In this document: one piece after another, positions 15,879 through 24,575 of the stretch
Position numbering within the stretch: position 1 is the first letter of the stretch
How the letters are laid out: every line of letters begins with the position of its first letter
Origin: Salinimicrobium sp049680855
GTDB lineage: Bacteria > Bacteroidota > Bacteroidia > Flavobacteriales > Flavobacteriaceae
Direction: 5' to 3'
Assembly: GCF_049680855.1 (NCBI RefSeq)
Contig: NZ_JBMPGS010000002.1
Coordinates: 496,001 to 560,000, forward strand
Length of the DNA: 64,000 nucleotides
Notes under the pieces: model-generated
Seen by the model: the letters and a program-made list of their open reading frames with translations, nothing else
Database searches by the model: none
Told to the model about the DNA's origin: nothing
Made by a program: the position numbers and the translations under genes

Positions 15879-17501
15879 TTAGAGACTATAGCCAAGATTT
15901 TGTAACGCTGATACAATTAGACTTTCGTAATACGCTGGTGACGCGCCAGGAGTAACATTGTACTCGTAACCAAATTCGGTTCTGTCCGAAAGACCATATT
16001 GGCTGGCATAATTACCGGTCCCATTCTCTATATAGCTAATGAGTTCTGCAAAATTATCTGCCCCGGGATAATTAGGTGTTGCCACCTGAAATATGACCCC
16101 GTGATAATAATTTACTGGCCATCCTGCCAACCTGGATCTTAAAGTCGCTATATCTGCTTCAAAAGTAGCTGTTCGCGGACTACTGGAATCCCAAACAGGA
16201 TTTGAACTGGTATAACTGCTTACAGACTCATCCTGAAAAACAAGTACAATTACGTCTCCGGCGGGCGTATCACCTTCCATATTCAAAAAGTCCATAGTTC
16301 TTTCCGAAGGACTGGAAATTACCTGTACTTTATCGTCATAAAGCACATCATCATTATTGTACAATCCTATAAGTGCATCTCTTAAAAGGGTATTTCTCAT
16401 TTCGACCAAAGGAGCTAAGGTAGAATTCATAGACCCAGAGGAATCAAAATAGATATAAATATTTGTATCCTCAGTTATTTCAGGTTCTCCTTGATTTTGA
16501 CCAGGAAATAAATCTGAAAAATCATCTCCCCCACATCCTTCGCGGAAGTGATAATAATCTGTATTTTCTTCTCCATCAAACAAACCAGTCACATCAGCAT
16601 CTGTAAACTGACCTTCCCTTATAAGGGTACTCGTTCCATTCTCGATTAAATAAAGTTCTCCATAATAAACATCTTCCCCGTCTGTATCGGGCAGGAACAA
16701 ACATAAAGGATCTGCATAAGCATCACCATCATTGTTAACACCCACAGTATTCACATAAGGATCATTGGCATCAAAAAGAGCTGTTCCCCATGGATTTGCA
16801 GGATCTCCACTATACATCCAAACATCGAAACGGAAATTTGCAGGAGCATGTCGCCCGTTTTCGTCACATACGTTACCAAATAAACAGAATTCAATAGCTT
16901 CGGAATTTTCAATGTCAAAGAAAAGATAGCCGTATTCATTTACAAAACGATCATCATAACAAACCACCTCTACAGGAACATATTTCTTCACTCCGGCACC
17001 AAGGCTAATATCCATTGGCAGCGGAAAATCAACAAGTCCAGAAAAATCTCCCGGCGCACCTGTATCTATAGGCGCAGCCCAAAGAACATCACCGTCTCCA
17101 TCAAGAACCTGAAAATACTCAAGCACATAATCACCGGGCTCAAGCTCAAGGTCTGAAGATTCATCTGTAAAATATTCATCCTCCCCATCGCTATCATAGT
17201 CATATGGTGTAGGATTGATAGGAATGCTTACAGGCGAGCCAATATCACCTACTACATTTAACCCTCCCATAGACAAAATGACTTCAACAGTCGCAGGAGC
17301 ATCATCTGAACATTCAGGAAGGCTTAACTCCTGTTTAAGGGCAGCTTTTGATGAAATAAGATCGTTTAAAACAGTTCTAAAAGAAAGGGTAGCAGTTTCG
17401 CCGATTTCTTCTTCAAGGACAGAAGGATCATCTTTAGTACATGAAGTAAACAGTAACATCATACTAATGACAACAGCCGATAAGTAATTGAATTTTCTCA
17501 T
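15879..17501 (-). CDS. Large lipoprotein B: shared N-module plus von Willebrand factor A domain
   Basis: A 540-residue lipoprotein (lipobox FTSC, Cys21). Its first 330 residues match lipoprotein A with only a handful of changes, but the signal peptides are unrelated. The C-terminal 190 residues form a VWA domain: NIYIYFDSSGSMNST supplies the DxSxS metal site, followed by VIVLVFQDES. VWA domains bind protein ligands through a divalent metal, so surface adhesion or complex assembly is plausible. It has its own promoter and terminator. The N-module has conserved cysteines and Asp-rich loops but no family I recognise. Confidence 0.82.
   Translation of the reverse strand: MRKFNYLSAVVISMMLLFTSCTKDDPSVLEEEIGETATLSFRTVLNDLISSKAALKQELSLPECSDDAPATVEVILSMGGLNVVGDIGSPVSIPINPTPYDYDSDGEDEYFTDESSDLELEPGDYVLEYFQVLDGDGDVLWAAPIDTGAPGDFSGLVDFPLPMDISLGAGVKKYVPVEVVCYDDRFVNEYGYLFFDIENSEAIEFCLFGNVCDENGRHAPANFRFDVWMYSGDPANPWGTALFDANDPYVNTVGVNNDGDAYADPLCLFLPDTDGEDVYYGELYLIENGTSTLIREGQFTDADVTGLFDGEENTDYYHFREGCGGDDFSDLFPGQNQGEPEITEDTNIYIYFDSSGSMNSTLAPLVEMRNTLLRDALIGLYNNDDVLYDDKVQVISSPSERTMDFLNMEGDTPAGDVIVLVFQDESVSSYTSSNPVWDSSSPRTATFEADIATLRSRLAGWPVNYYHGVIFQVATPNYPGADNFAELISYIENGTGNYASQYGLSDRTEFGYEYNVTPGASPAYYESLIVSALQNLGYSL
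16521..17444. repeat. 924-bp repeat, copy 2 (within lipoprotein B)
   Basis: Partner of 14646-15569, in direct orientation on the same strand. Flanking sequence on both sides is diverged. Confidence 0.92.
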
Positions 17502-17611
17502 AATATAAGATATTGAATTGGTTAATACATTTCTTCAGCCAATAGGGTGAAGAGTTTAATTATCAGATATTTAGAGGGATGATATCCAAAGCTTCTTGAG
17601 CAGGGAGATAA

Positions 17612-17657
17612 CAAATATACTTGTTAATTAAATCAAAATATATAGGGGAATTCCCTT
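17612..17657 (-). promoter_or_regulatory. Promoter of lipoprotein B with G/C palindrome
   Basis: Reverse-strand -7 box TATATTTG (17612-17619) and upstream palindrome GGGAATTCCC (17646-17655), extended to GGGGAATTCCC. The palindrome-to-box distance matches that of the paralog within one or two bases. Confidence 0.55.
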
Positions 17658-17802
17658 AAAATTTAAATATAAACTGCTAATCATTAACCGTTTAGCTTTC
17701 TTACCTACAATTGCTATCATATACAATTTATTCTTAGTTAAATTTTTAAATTTGCTCCTCCTAGTCAGTCTCTTGTAAGAGCCCGGAACCGAATTAAACC
17801 TT

Positions 17803-17934
17803 ATGATAGAACTTAGTGAAGAAGATATAACTTTAAAAGAAGCTGATTTAATACTTAAGGATGAAGAGTTTAAATTGGTAAAGCAGTCAATAGGTATAGT
17901 GACCTTAAAACTGAACTTCGCCGCGCATAATTAA
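17803..17934 (+). CDS. Possible small protein, 43 residues
   Basis: ATG at 17803, stop at 17932-17934. The product begins MIELSEEDITLKEADLILKD and is rich in acidic residues and lysine in a helix-like pattern, with no cysteine and no signal. It lies 18 bases upstream of the pseudouridine synthase frame in the same orientation. It could be a genuine small gene, a remnant, or leader sequence. I do not recognise it. Confidence 0.35.
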   Translation: MIELSEEDITLKEADLILKDEEFKLVKQSIGIVTLKLNFAAHN

Positions 17935-17952
17935 AAGATTAAAATAATTGCA

Positions 17953-18543
17953 TTGATTACTAAAAGCAACCATAAATATTTTAAAATATATAAACCTTAC
18001 GGATATCTAAGTCAGTTTCTCAACAACCAGAATACACGCAAGAATAAGAAGCTGCTGGGTGAATTATTCAATTTCCCGTCAGAAACGATGGCTATTGGCC
18101 GGTTAGATCAGGATTCTGAAGGTTTGCTGCTTTTAACCACCAGTGGAAAAATGAGTGAAAAGGTGCGAAGCAGAGAGGTTGAAAAGGAATATTACGTTCA
18201 GGTAGACGGCCTGATCAATGAAGAAGCCATTGAAGAACTTAAAAGCGGGGTTGAAATAGGAATTTCCGGAAAGAAGTATATGACCAGGCCTTGCGAAGTT
18301 CTTATTCTTGACACCGTTCCTCAATTTCCTGAAAGAGCAAAAAAGATAAGAGATCCACGCCACGGCCCCACCAGTTGGATCTCTATTACCATCACCGAAG
18401 GAAAGTTCCGGCAGGTCAAAAAAATGACTGCAGCAGTGGGTTTTCCTACCTTACGACTCGTACGTGTGAGAATAGGGATGGAAACCCTCACCGGACTTTC
18501 TTCCGGAGAAGTTATTCCCGTAAAGGATTTTAAACTAAAATAA
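17953..18543 (+). CDS. rluE: 23S rRNA pseudouridine synthase, RluE-like
   Basis: A 196-residue RsuA-family synthase without an S4 domain, like RluE, which isomerises U2457 of 23S rRNA. It shows KYFKIYKPYGYLSQF at the start, the catalytic-Asp motif GRLDQDSEGLLLLT, and the RsuA C-terminal motif ITEGKFRQVKKMTAAVG. No ATG fits upstream of the conserved start; TTG at 17953 is the best start, preceding MITKSNHKYFKIYKP. It ends just before a strong hairpin. The RsuA group is certain; the exact target uridine is inferred. Confidence 0.85.
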   Translation: MITKSNHKYFKIYKPYGYLSQFLNNQNTRKNKKLLGELFNFPSETMAIGRLDQDSEGLLLLTTSGKMSEKVRSREVEKEYYVQVDGLINEEAIEELKSGVEIGISGKKYMTRPCEVLILDTVPQFPERAKKIRDPRHGPTSWISITITEGKFRQVKKMTAAVGFPTLRLVRVRIGMETLTGLSSGEVIPVKDFKLK

Positions 18544-18544
18544 A

Positions 18545-18567
18545 AAGGCGATCTACCCGATCGCCTT
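18545..18567. terminator. Bidirectional terminator between rluE and wrbA
   Basis: AAGGCGAT pairs with ATCGCCTT around a short loop, with an A run on the left and T-rich sequence on the right. It can end rluE forward and wrbA in reverse. Confidence 0.7.
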
Positions 18568-18579
18568 CTAAAAATTTGT

Positions 18580-18600
18580 TTCAAAAATGACATTTTTGAA
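18580..18600. repeat. Perfect copy of the AAAAATGNCATTTTT palindrome
   Basis: A 21-bp perfect odd palindrome, TTC-AAAAATG-A-CATTTTT-GAA, next to the wrbA stop codon. It adjoins the terminator but is a separate element. Confidence 0.85.
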
Positions 18601-18602
18601 GC

Positions 18603-19217
18603 TTATTCTGAAAGGCCTTTTTTGATCCACCCGGCGATCTGCAAAGTACGCTTCACCTGATGTTTGATGGCCTCTTTTGTTTCTTCTTTGAGATCCTTAT
18701 CACCGGCAGTAACACTTACCCCATAAGGGTTTCCGCCACCGGCAAAAATTGCTTTATCTGTATATCCTGGTGCAGCGATAATAGCGCCCCAATGGTGCAT
18801 CGTCTTATAAAGGGAAAGTAAAGTAGTTTCCTGACCGCCGTGCGGATTACTGGCACTGGTCATTCCGCTGACCACTTTATTGGCGAGTTTTCCACTAAAC
18901 CAAAGTCCGCCTGTAGTGTCTAAAAACTGCCTTAGTTGAGAAGGGAGGTTTCCATATCTGGTAGGAGCACTAAAAATAATCGCATCTGCACTTTCCAGGT
19001 CGTCCAGGCTTACAGTAGGTACATCTTTTGTTGATTCAAGGTGCTTCTTCCAATCCTCATTGGCAGCAATCGCTTCCTTGGGTGCCAATTCGGGCACTTT
19101 GAAAAGTTTGGCTTCGGCTGCACCTAAATTCTTTGCAGCCTCCACTGCCCATTTTGCCATTTGATAGTTTGTTCCTGTAGAGCTGTAATATATCACAGCA
19201 AATTTTACTTCTTTCAT
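18603..19217 (-). CDS. wrbA: NAD(P)H:quinone oxidoreductase, WrbA type
   Basis: A flavodoxin-fold FMN protein that reduces quinones by two electrons, avoiding semiquinone stress. The FMN phosphate loop is VIYYSSTGTNYQMA, followed by FSAPTRYGNLPSQLRQFLD and HGGQETTLLSLYKTMHHWG, both diagnostic for WrbA. The ATG at 19217 gives 204 residues, the usual size; the frame extends to 19250 but adds only a non-conserved stretch. Cytoplasmic and monocistronic. Confidence 0.92.
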   Translation of the reverse strand: MKEVKFAVIYYSSTGTNYQMAKWAVEAAKNLGAAEAKLFKVPELAPKEAIAANEDWKKHLESTKDVPTVSLDDLESADAIIFSAPTRYGNLPSQLRQFLDTTGGLWFSGKLANKVVSGMTSASNPHGGQETTLLSLYKTMHHWGAIIAAPGYTDKAIFAGGGNPYGVSVTAGDKDLKEETKEAIKHQVKRTLQIAGWIKKGLSE

Positions 19218-19348
19218 ACTCAATTGCTTTATAGTTATGATAATAACCATAAAATAAACTTATTTCCTGAAGATTATTTTAAACTTTTTATAAATTTTCG
19301 AATTTACTAAAGGTCAAGGCCTGGCAGGAATGTATAAATTACAGAATG

Positions 19349-19378
19349 AAAAAGAGGCTGAACCACCAGCCTCTTTTT
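19349..19378 (-). terminator. Terminator of the acyltransferase gene
   Basis: AAAAAGAGGCTG-AACCAC-CAGCCTCTTTTT, a perfect stem with a T run on both strands, about 45 bases past the stop codon of the gene ending at 19423. Confidence 0.85.
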
Positions 19379-19422
19379 ATTTTAAAACGATCTTTTAACC
19401 GTTATACTATAAAACAGATATT

Positions 19423-20685
19423 CTATGATTCCCCCATTGCTGCAGAAACTGCTGCAGAAAGTTTCTTATAAGTACCATTTTCAAGGCGTTCTCTAATTGC
19501 TGAGAAGGCTTCAAGCGTTTCTGTCACATCTTCAAGCGTATGGGTTGCAGTAGGAATGAGTCTCAATAAGATCATTCCCTTTGGAATTACCGGGTAAACT
19601 ACAATTGAACAAAATATCCCGTGGTTCTCTCGTAGATCTTTCACCAACGCCATTGCCTCTGGAATGCTACCTTTTAGATATACCGGAGTTACACAGCTTT
19701 GTGTAGTTCCAATATCAAAACCACGCTCTTTGAGCCCGTTTTGAAGAGCATTCACATTTTCCCAAAGTTTTTCTTTCAATTCTGGCATCGTACGCAGCAT
19801 TTCGAGCCTTTTTAAGGCACCTACTACGAGTTGCATTTGCAAGGATTTGGCAAACATCTGCGAGCGCAGATTGTATTTCAGGTAATCAATGATCTCTTGG
19901 TCGGCGGCTATAAATGCGCCTGAACTCGCCAAAGATTTGGCAAAAGTGGCAAAATAAACATCAATTCCGTCCTGCACTCCCTGCTCCTCGCCTGCTCCTG
20001 CACCGGTTGCTCCCAATGTACCAAAACCATGGGCATCATCTATAAACAACCTGAAGTCATATTTTTCTTTAAGAGCAACGATCTCTTTCAATTTTCCCTG
20101 TTCACCACGCATTCCGAAAACACCTTCAGAAATTAACAAAATTCCGCCGCCGGTTTGTTCAATTATCTTTTCTGCGCGCTGAAGATTTTTTTCAATGCTC
20201 TCCAGGTCATTATGCTTATAAGTAAACCTTTGCCCCAGGTGCAATCGTACTCCATCTATAATACACGCATGCGCGTCTACATCGTATACAATAACATCTT
20301 TTTTGGATACTAAAGCGTCAATCGTTGATAGCATTCCCTGGTAACCAAAATTCAAAAGATAAGCTGCCTCTTTACTTACAAAAGACGCCAGCTCCCGCTG
20401 TAATTTCTCATGAAGATCTGTGTGGCCACTCATCATTCGTGCTCCCATTGGGTATGCAGAACCATACTCTGCTGCTGCCTCAGCATCCACTTTCCTTACT
20501 TCGGGATGATTGGCAAGCCCAAGGTAATCATTGATGCTCCATGTAATCACATCCTGCCCCTGGAATTTCATTCGATTGGAAATAGGTCCTTCAAGCTTCG
20601 GAAATACAAAATATCCTTCGGCCTGCTCTGCCCATTTTCCAAGAGGACCTTTATCCCTGTATATTTTATCAAATAAATCTGCCAT
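19423..20685 (-). CDS. Alpha-oxoamine synthase; predicted cysteate C-acyltransferase (CapB-like)
   Basis: A 420-residue PLP enzyme of the family containing serine palmitoyltransferase, KBL and BioF. It shows INDYLGLANHPEV, the cofactor-stacking His139 in VDAHACIIDG, the Asp motif IDDAHGFG, and the Schiff-base Lys250 in TFAKSLASSG. Enzymes of this family condense an amino acid with a fatty acyl thioester, decarboxylating it to a ketone. Because a CBS-like lyase lies directly upstream, the likely substrate is cysteate, giving dehydrocapnine, the sulfonolipid base of gliding Bacteroidetes. Serine (sphingolipid) or glycine are alternatives the sequence alone cannot exclude. Family call firm, substrate inferred. 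Confidence 0.85.
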   Translation of the reverse strand: MADLFDKIYRDKGPLGKWAEQAEGYFVFPKLEGPISNRMKFQGQDVITWSINDYLGLANHPEVRKVDAEAAAEYGSAYPMGARMMSGHTDLHEKLQRELASFVSKEAAYLLNFGYQGMLSTIDALVSKKDVIVYDVDAHACIIDGVRLHLGQRFTYKHNDLESIEKNLQRAEKIIEQTGGGILLISEGVFGMRGEQGKLKEIVALKEKYDFRLFIDDAHGFGTLGATGAGAGEEQGVQDGIDVYFATFAKSLASSGAFIAADQEIIDYLKYNLRSQMFAKSLQMQLVVGALKRLEMLRTMPELKEKLWENVNALQNGLKERGFDIGTTQSCVTPVYLKGSIPEAMALVKDLRENHGIFCSIVVYPVIPKGMILLRLIPTATHTLEDVTETLEAFSAIRERLENGTYKKLSAAVSAAMGES

Positions 20686-20869
20686 TTCTACATAAGTTTA
20701 AACTCCGGCAAAAGTAAGAAATTTACAACAACTGTTTAAACTTCTTTCTCTTCCGTAGTATGATCTCCGGTTATATTTTAACTCTTATTTTCCGGTAAAA
20801 ATTTTATAGGATAAAGAAGTGTTTGGAATCAAAAAAACCACCTAGATAAAACAGCTACGCACCTGGAAT

Positions 20870-21910
20870 TTACTTAATAAATTCAATACGGTGTGTACTG
20901 GCTTCGTTCTTACTATCAAAGAAACCCTGGTCATTCATCCAATCGTCACTATAAATTTTGCTCATATACCTTGAGCCGTGATCTGGGAAAACAACAACCA
21001 CTTTACTGTTCTCGTCAAATTCTCCTTCTTCAGCCAGTTGTTTAATCCCTTGAAAAGCTGCACCACTGGTATATCCTACGAAAAGACCTTCCGTTTTTGC
21101 AATTTGTCTTGCCGTGTGGGCGCTTTCTTCATCTGTAACTTTAACGAACTTGTCTATCACCTCAAAATCTGTTGCGGTGGGAATAAGATTTTTCCCTAAC
21201 CCCTCAATCCTGTATGGATAAATTTCTTCGCTGTCAAATTCTTTAGTTTCGTGATATTTTTTAAGGACAGAACCATAGGCGTCTATTCCCAGGATGCGGA
21301 TATTAGGATTCTGCTCTTTAAGAAATCTTGCAGTTCCGGAAATAGTTCCTCCGGTACCACTACAGGCTACAAAATGCGTTATTTTACCTTCTGTTTGTTT
21401 CCAGATTTCCGGACCTGTGGTTTTATAATGCGCCTCAATATTCAGCTCATTGAAGTATTGATTAATATAAACCGAACCCTTAATTTCCTGATGCATTTGC
21501 TTCGCCACCTGGTAGTAACTCCGGGGATCATCTGCCGAAACATTTGCCGGACAAACATACACCTTAGCCCCCATAGATCTCAACATATCAATCTTGTCTT
21601 TTGAAGACTTTGAACTTACCGCAAGAATACATTCATATCCTTTAATGACGCTCACCATTGCAATGCTAAAACCGGTATTTCCAGATGTGGTTTCTATAAT
21701 GGTATCTCCAGGCTTTAGAATACCTTTTCTTTCGGCTTCTTCTATGATGTGGAGGGCAATTCTATCTTTTGTAGAATGTCCAGGATTGAAAGCTTCTACC
21801 TTTGCAAAAAATTCACCTTTTATATCTTTCGTGATCCTGTTCAACTGGATTAGGGGTGTATTACCTATGAGCTGTAATACATCATTATAAACCTGTAAAT
21901 CTTCTCTCAT
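20870..21910 (-). CDS. CBS/cysteine-synthase-like PLP lyase; predicted cysteate synthase (CapA-like)
   Basis: A 346-residue fold-type II PLP enzyme. It has LIGNTPLIQLNRI at the start, the Schiff-base Lys48 in NPGHSTKDRI, the phosphate-binding ETTSGNTGFS, the glycine loop CSGTGGTISGTARFLKE, and FPDHGSRYMSKIYSDDWM, a C-terminal block closer to cystathionine beta-synthase than to CysK. There is no CBS regulatory domain. In gliding Bacteroidetes, a CBS-like enzyme makes cysteate from O-phosphoserine and sulfite for capnine synthesis; the acyltransferase immediately downstream supports that role here. Cysteine or cystathionine synthesis remains possible. The 184-base gap to the next gene leaves co-transcription unproven. 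Confidence 0.82.
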   Translation of the reverse strand: MREDLQVYNDVLQLIGNTPLIQLNRITKDIKGEFFAKVEAFNPGHSTKDRIALHIIEEAERKGILKPGDTIIETTSGNTGFSIAMVSVIKGYECILAVSSKSSKDKIDMLRSMGAKVYVCPANVSADDPRSYYQVAKQMHQEIKGSVYINQYFNELNIEAHYKTTGPEIWKQTEGKITHFVACSGTGGTISGTARFLKEQNPNIRILGIDAYGSVLKKYHETKEFDSEEIYPYRIEGLGKNLIPTATDFEVIDKFVKVTDEESAHTARQIAKTEGLFVGYTSGAAFQGIKQLAEEGEFDENSKVVVVFPDHGSRYMSKIYSDDWMNDQGFFDSKNEASTHRIEFIK

Positions 21911-21997
21911 AAATTGAAGTTATTTACAATTAATAAGTCTTTGCTGCTGCACCAAACTTAACTGCAAATTGGTACAAATTTAAAGTAAATATTTTAA

Positions 21998-24067
21998 TTA
22001 ATGGGTAATCTCCTCTAAATCGAGCAAAAAAGCATATTCTTCAGCTACTTCTTTAAGCGCTTCAAATCGTCCTGATGCTCCACCATGACCAGCATCCATA
22101 TTAATATGGAATAGTAACTTATTTCTATCTGTTTTGAATTCCCTCATTTTTGCTACCCATTTTGCCGGCTCCCAGTATTGCACCTGTGAGTCATGTAATC
22201 CTGTGATCACAAGCATATTTGGATAATCCTGTGGAATTACATTGTCATATGGAGAATAAGATTTGATATAATCGTAATATTCTTTGTCATTTGGGTTTCC
22301 CCACTCATCATATTCTCCTGTGGTAAGAGGAATGTTTTCATCTAGCATCGTAGTTACTACATCTACAAAAGGAACTGAAGCTATAACGCCATTGTATAAT
22401 TCCGGTGCCATATTTACAATGGCCCCCATAAGTAATCCTCCTGCCGAGCCGCCACTGGCATATAAATGTTTCGCAGATGTATATTTATGTTCTATTAAAT
22501 ATTTAGAACAATCAATAAAATCTGTAAAAGTATTTTTCTTTTTCAGAAGTTTTCCATCCTCATACCATTGCCGCCCTAGATATTCACCTCCACGTACATG
22601 AGCAAGTACAAAAATAAAACCTCTGTCCAGCAAACTTAATCGAACAATTGAAAAGTAAGGATCAATAGTAGATCCATACGAGCCGTAGGCATATTGCAGC
22701 ACAGGATTTGTTCCATCTCGTTTTACATCTTTATGATGCACTACCGACATTGGAATTTTAGTACCATCTTTTGCCGTTGCCCATATTCTTTCTGAAACAT
22801 AATTCTCTTTGGCAAACTTACCTCCCAGGACCTCCTGCTCCTTCATGATCGTCTTTTCCTTCGTTCTCATGTTGAAATCTACAATCGAGGTAGGCGTGGT
22901 CATAGAGTTATATGTGTAACGAAGAATTTCAGTATCAAAATCAGGATTCGTACCAGTAAAAGCGGTATAAGTTTCGTTATCAAAAGGAATAAAATAAGAC
23001 TGCGTTCCATCCCACGTCATGATCTTGATCTGGTTAAGTCCATTGCTCCTTTCACTTACAACCAAATATTTGTGAAAGATATCTATATCCTCCAACAGCA
23101 CATTCTCTCGATGAAAAATGACATTTTTCCAATTTTTCATCCCGGGACTTACCACAGGGGTCTTCATAAGTTTGAAGTTGGTCGCGTCATCCTTATTCGT
23201 CAGGATGTAAAAGAAATCTTCAAAATGATATAAGGTATATTCCAAGCCGCGCACCCTTGGCTGCACAATTTTAAATTCTCCATTTGGGTTATTGGCGTTC
23301 AGGAAACGATATTCGCAGGTAAGCGTACTGCTGGAACCTATAATGATAAAATCCCTCGATTTGGATTTATAAACATAGGTGTTAAAAGTCTCATCTTCTT
23401 CATGATAAACCACTTTATCTTCTTCCACAAAAGTTCCCAGGGTATGCTTATATATTGTATCAGATCTTAATGTCTTCTCATCCTTCCTGGTGTAAAACAG
23501 GGTCTTGTTATCATTGGCCCAGGTAGAACCTCCCGTAGTAGTCTCGATCTTCTCCGGTAGCAGCTCTCCCGTTTCCAAATTTTTAATTTGAATAGTATAC
23601 TTTCTACGACTCACTGTGTCTACCGCAAAAGCAGCCAATTTATTATCTGGACTCACGTTAATTCCTCCCAGGCTGTAGTAATCAAAATCCTTTGCCATTT
23701 CGCTTACATCAAAAAGCACCTCTTCAGGAGCATCAAGGCTTTCTTTTTTTCGAGAATAGACTGGATAATCCTTTCCTTTTTCATATCTGGTAATATACCA
23801 GTAGCCGTTTAGTTTATAAGGAACAGATTCATCATCTTCCTTTACCCTTGCCTTCATTTCCTCAAACAACTGCTCCTGAAAGGTTTTGGTATGAGCAGTC
23901 ATCTCTTCATTGTACTCATTTTCTCTTTTCAAGTACTCTAAAACTTCAGGATTCTCCCTGTCCCTGAGCCAAAAATAATTGTCTATTCGAACATCATCAT
24001 GTATCTCTAATTTTGTCTCTATTTTCCTGGCTTTAGGAGCCTTAATTTCTTTTTCTAAAAATTTCAT
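21998..24067 (-). CDS. ptrB: Oligopeptidase B (prolyl oligopeptidase family, S9A)
   Basis: A 689-residue serine peptidase without signal peptide, expected in the cytoplasm, cleaving short peptides after Arg/Lys. An N-terminal beta-propeller is followed by an alpha/beta-hydrolase domain with the triad Ser541 (ASGGSAGGLLMG), Asp626 (GLHDSQVQYWEPAKW) and His661 (MDAGHGG). YGSYGSTIDPYFS and HVRGGEYLGRQWYEDGK are standard oligopeptidase B blocks. Length matches the family. Monocistronic. A copy of the window-wide palindrome lies inside it at 23113-23129. Confidence 0.92.
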   Translation of the reverse strand: MKFLEKEIKAPKARKIETKLEIHDDVRIDNYFWLRDRENPEVLEYLKRENEYNEEMTAHTKTFQEQLFEEMKARVKEDDESVPYKLNGYWYITRYEKGKDYPVYSRKKESLDAPEEVLFDVSEMAKDFDYYSLGGINVSPDNKLAAFAVDTVSRRKYTIQIKNLETGELLPEKIETTTGGSTWANDNKTLFYTRKDEKTLRSDTIYKHTLGTFVEEDKVVYHEEDETFNTYVYKSKSRDFIIIGSSSTLTCEYRFLNANNPNGEFKIVQPRVRGLEYTLYHFEDFFYILTNKDDATNFKLMKTPVVSPGMKNWKNVIFHRENVLLEDIDIFHKYLVVSERSNGLNQIKIMTWDGTQSYFIPFDNETYTAFTGTNPDFDTEILRYTYNSMTTPTSIVDFNMRTKEKTIMKEQEVLGGKFAKENYVSERIWATAKDGTKIPMSVVHHKDVKRDGTNPVLQYAYGSYGSTIDPYFSIVRLSLLDRGFIFVLAHVRGGEYLGRQWYEDGKLLKKKNTFTDFIDCSKYLIEHKYTSAKHLYASGGSAGGLLMGAIVNMAPELYNGVIASVPFVDVVTTMLDENIPLTTGEYDEWGNPNDKEYYDYIKSYSPYDNVIPQDYPNMLVITGLHDSQVQYWEPAKWVAKMREFKTDRNKLLFHINMDAGHGGASGRFEALKEVAEEYAFLLDLEEITH
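23113..23129. repeat. Perfect copy of the AAAAATGNCATTTTT palindrome inside ptrB
   Basis: GAAAAATGACATTTTTC, read in ptrB as codons for KNVIF. One of three coding copies, all in the same reading phase (K-N-x-I-F). Confidence 0.7.
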
Positions 24068-24159
24068 TCCAACTATTTTACAAGGTTTGCAAAAGTACGG
24101 CTTCTATAGAAAATTAGAAGTATCTTTCTAATTAAAGAACGGTTTAGAAGTTTTTGTCA

Positions 24160-24167
24160 TAATTTTG
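24160..24167 (+). promoter_or_regulatory. Bacteroidetes -7 box upstream of ybaB
   Basis: TAATTTTG matches TAnnTTTG exactly and lies 27 bases before the ATG. No convincing -33 element was found. Confidence 0.45.
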
Positions 24168-24194
24168 TATTTATCAACTTAAAAAAGAGAAAGC

Positions 24195-24515
24195 ATGTTT
24201 GGAGATATGATGGGTATGATGAATAAGATCAAAGAAACCCAACAAAAAGTAGAAGAAACTAAAGAACGATTGAAAACAGTGATGATCGATGAAGAGTCCA
24301 GTGACGGACTTTTAAAGATCACCATTACTGCAAACCGTGAGATCAAAAATATTAGTGTGGCAGATGAGCTTTTGGAAGACAAAGAACAACTGGAAGATTA
24401 CCTCGTGCTGACCCTTAACAAAGCCATTAATAAAGCTACTGAAGTCAATGAAGCCGAACTTGGTGCCGTAGCAAAAGCGGGAATGCCAGATATTCCCGGA
24501 CTGGATAATATGTAG
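24195..24515 (+). CDS. ybaB: YbaB/EbfC nucleoid-associated protein
   Basis: A 106-residue DNA-binding dimer. MFGDMMGMMNKIKETQQKVEETKERL is the typical N-terminal helix, and DGLLKITITANREIKNI the central sheet; the Gly/Pro-rich tail ends IPGLDNM. It coats the nucleoid and affects transcription in the families studied. No recR or dnaX is adjacent, unlike the proteobacterial order. Followed by a strong terminator. Confidence 0.92.
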   Translation: MFGDMMGMMNKIKETQQKVEETKERLKTVMIDEESSDGLLKITITANREIKNISVADELLEDKEQLEDYLVLTLNKAINKATEVNEAELGAVAKAGMPDIPGLDNM

Positions 24516-24536
24516 CAGAACCTCAAAAAAGGTAAT

Positions 24537-24565
24537 AAAAGGGCTGATTCTAAATCAGCCCTTTT
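24537..24565. terminator. Bidirectional terminator between ybaB and ltaE
   Basis: AAAAGGGCTGATT-CTA-AATCAGCCCTTTT, a perfect stem between converging genes. Confidence 0.9.
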
Positions 24566-24575
24566 CCATTTACTT

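Noticed and set aside
14876..16939. Two identical 62-codon frames as small genes
   Set aside because: They lie in a second frame of the duplicated lipoprotein module and are copies of the same shadow.
19423..20685. Calling the gene 2-amino-3-ketobutyrate CoA ligase (kbl)
   Set aside because: No threonine dehydrogenase is adjacent, and the CBS-like neighbour points to sulfonolipid synthesis. KBL is not fully excluded.
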